Shown one piece after another: positions 62,916-64,000 of a stretch of DNA of 64,000 nt. Positions within the stretch are counted from its first letter, which is position 1. Each line of letters opens with the position of its first letter. The notes below the pieces were generated by a model. It was not told the origin of the DNA. It was given only the letters and a program-made list of their open reading frames with translations, and ran no database searches. Location of the stretch: the NCBI GenBank assembly GCA_934692485.1, contig CAKUTX010000007.1, positions 8,837-72,836 on the forward strand, in the 5' to 3' direction. A program made the translations under genes and the position numbers. The stretch comes from an uncultured Candidatus Melainabacteria bacterium. Its GTDB lineage: Bacteria; Cyanobacteriota; Vampirovibrionia; Gastranaerophilales; Gastranaerophilaceae.

Positions 62916-63776
62916 ATGGCAGACTTCAATATGGCTGCAAATATGTACGGTCTTTATCCGAACTTATATAATAACCAAATAGCATTAAACGATTTAACGG
63001 ATATGGATTTATATGCCCCAATGGGTTCATTATACAATCCGATGATGGCAAATCCGATGATGACAATGAATGGAAGTATATTTGGTGGAGGTATGCTTGG
63101 AGGCTACCCTTCAATGATGGGTTATCCGATAGCAAGTGGAGGTTCGGCTACAAGCTATGAAGATTACTACAAGAATTATGAAAAATATCAAGATTTCATG
63201 ATTGGTAATCAGGTTAAACAACAGCAAAAAATGCGCAATGCTGATTTGCAATTGAATTCACCTGTAGAAGGAGTATCAAAACAGGCTTCTTTACTTCACG
63301 AAAAAATAATGAAAAATGAACAACAACAAATTCAAGGAGCATACGAAAAATTTAAAGATAGTGTAAGAGCTATGTATGGCGATGCATCTGAAGAAGAAAT
63401 CTCAAACAGAGCAGCAAAATTGTATAGCGATTTGAATAATGGAGTATCATTAACTGATGATATTCGACAATATGGTAGAGGTTCATTTACACAAGGTCTT
63501 TTCCAAACGTTAACTCTAGGTATCGCAGATAAAAAGACTGCAGAAGAAAACATAGCTGAGATGACAGGTCAATCAATCGGCAGAACTGAAAAAGCGAAAA
63601 AGATAGCAGGTAATGTCGTTGGTGGTGCGGTATTTGCAGGAGTTACTGCGGTTACAGCAAAATATATTCTGAGTGCATTCTGTAAAGGTTTTAAAAATAA
63701 AGCATTCATTGCAACATTAATCGGTGGTATTATTGGCTTAGGCACAGCAATTGCTACTGGCAGCTCAAAATCTTAA
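62916..63776 (+). CDS. Lineage-specific Met/Gly/Tyr-rich protein 4
   Basis: A 286-residue protein. The N-terminal 80 residues are low-complexity and rich in Met, Asn, Gly, Pro and Tyr (LYNPMMANPMMTMNGSIFGG). A central helical domain (GAYEKFKDSVRAMYGDASEE) follows, and the C-terminal 60 residues have two glycine-rich hydrophobic stretches (VVGGAVFAGVTAVTAKYIL; FIATLIGGIIGLGTAIATGS) likely to insert in membranes. The design resembles the proteins at 17445 and 26381. GGAGG is 7 bases before the ATG, and TTTTTATATAAG precedes it by about 35 bases. Function unknown. Confidence 0.65.
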   Translation: MADFNMAANMYGLYPNLYNNQIALNDLTDMDLYAPMGSLYNPMMANPMMTMNGSIFGGGMLGGYPSMMGYPIASGGSATSYEDYYKNYEKYQDFMIGNQVKQQQKMRNADLQLNSPVEGVSKQASLLHEKIMKNEQQQIQGAYEKFKDSVRAMYGDASEEEISNRAAKLYSDLNNGVSLTDDIRQYGRGSFTQGLFQTLTLGIADKKTAEENIAEMTGQSIGRTEKAKKIAGNVVGGAVFAGVTAVTAKYILSAFCKGFKNKAFIATLIGGIIGLGTAIATGSSKS

Positions 63777-63817
63777 AAACTTATAATTCCTAGTAAAAAT
63801 ATATTGAAGTGTGTGTA

Positions 63818-63844
63818 GAGGTTGAAAATCAACCTCTTTTTTTT
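63818..63844 (+). terminator. Terminator after lineage protein 4
   Basis: GAGGTTGA/TCAACCTC with a 3-base loop and T8. Confidence 0.93.
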
Positions 63845-64000
63845 GCATACAAGCCTTCGCCCTGTCTTGGATTTGCTCCACGCTCACAGAGTTTCGCTGA
63901 TATGACTAACGTCATAGTCTTGCTCAATCTGTTCGCTATCCGGACTCGATAAACTCCGTCCGTCCGCAAATTCGCTCAGCTCGTGTTCGCTCGAACCTAA
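63845..64000. other. GC-shifted sequence at the right edge
   Basis: About half G+C, unlike the AT-rich remainder, and full of TTCGCT/CGCTC words. A short hairpin TATGAC/GTCATA is present. The minus strand is open from the edge to a TGA at 63884-63886 (SEHELSEFADGRSLSSPD...), and a plus frame is also open for a while. It may be the start of a repeat, a transferred segment or a longer gene beyond the window; I cannot assign it. Confidence 0.4.

Overview
The window is low-GC, densely coding bacterial DNA. Several features point to a gut lineage related to Gastranaerophilales (Melainabacteria/Vampirovibrionia, the non-photosynthetic sister group of Cyanobacteria). There is a prepilin with the GFTLAEVLITLGIIG signature. 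A single-chain pyruvate:ferredoxin oxidoreductase indicates anaerobic metabolism. RecG carries a long N-terminal extension, the sigma factor resembles cyanobacterial group 2 sigmas, and many secreted or low-complexity proteins have no recognisable family. The taxon is inferred; no rRNA is present to settle it. Housekeeping genes are interleaved with lineage-specific ones.

Layout. 1-5.4 kb: FAD oxidoreductase, CoA-disulfide reductase/NADH oxidase-like enzyme, an orphan sugar-ABC permease and a phosphohexomutase. 5.5-8.5 kb: the tail of the spc ribosomal operon (rpsE-rpmD-rplO-secY), detached from its usual upstream genes, with hairpins before each ribosomal gene. 8.6-17 kb: a pilin-like protein, a PilZ protein, a short PLP decarboxylase-like enzyme, a 703-residue lineage protein, a HEAT-like protein, a polytopic membrane protein and a patatin lipase. 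17.1-20.9 kb: tRNA-Leu(UAA), an EF-hand protein, and a minus-strand eda-like/kdgK-like/csaB operon. 20.9-25.3 kb: CHASE2 adenylate cyclase overlapping recG. 25.3-28.6 kb: three consecutive lineage-specific proteins, the last with a G10 tract in its reading frame. 28.7-36.6 kb: clpB, then a minus-strand run mtaB-ABC ATPase-smpB-formyltransferase-secreted protein-trxB. 36.7-48.8 kb: a membrane-associated lineage protein, nifJ, a RelA/SpoT-like protein, an rRNA methyltransferase, DUF2142 protein, sigma factor, PHP phosphoesterase and a small secreted protein. 48.9-53.7 kb: tRNA-Val(UAC) followed by a repeat-built locus of two HExxH proteins and the 3' remnant of a third gene. 53.7-64 kb: argS, glmS, an M48 protease pair, pilT, recO, a TPR protein, another Met/Gly-rich lineage protein and a GC-shifted right edge.

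How it fits together. The cell appears to ferment via pyruvate:ferredoxin oxidoreductase, to take up or process sugars and uronate-derived keto-deoxy acids, and to carry retractable type IV pili (prepilin, PilT) with possible cyclic-di-GMP (PilZ) and cAMP (CHASE2 cyclase) signalling. The most unusual parts are the locus at 48.98-53.65 kb and the lineage-specific genes at 17.4, 25.4-28.6 and 62.9 kb. In the first, a 195-bp terminator/leader module ending exactly at codon 4 is duplicated in front of two unrelated protein bodies, both with HExxH, and a detached 3' end lies downstream. Several of these genes share a TACTTT(A/G)TATA element just upstream of the start codon, and one is probably phase variable.
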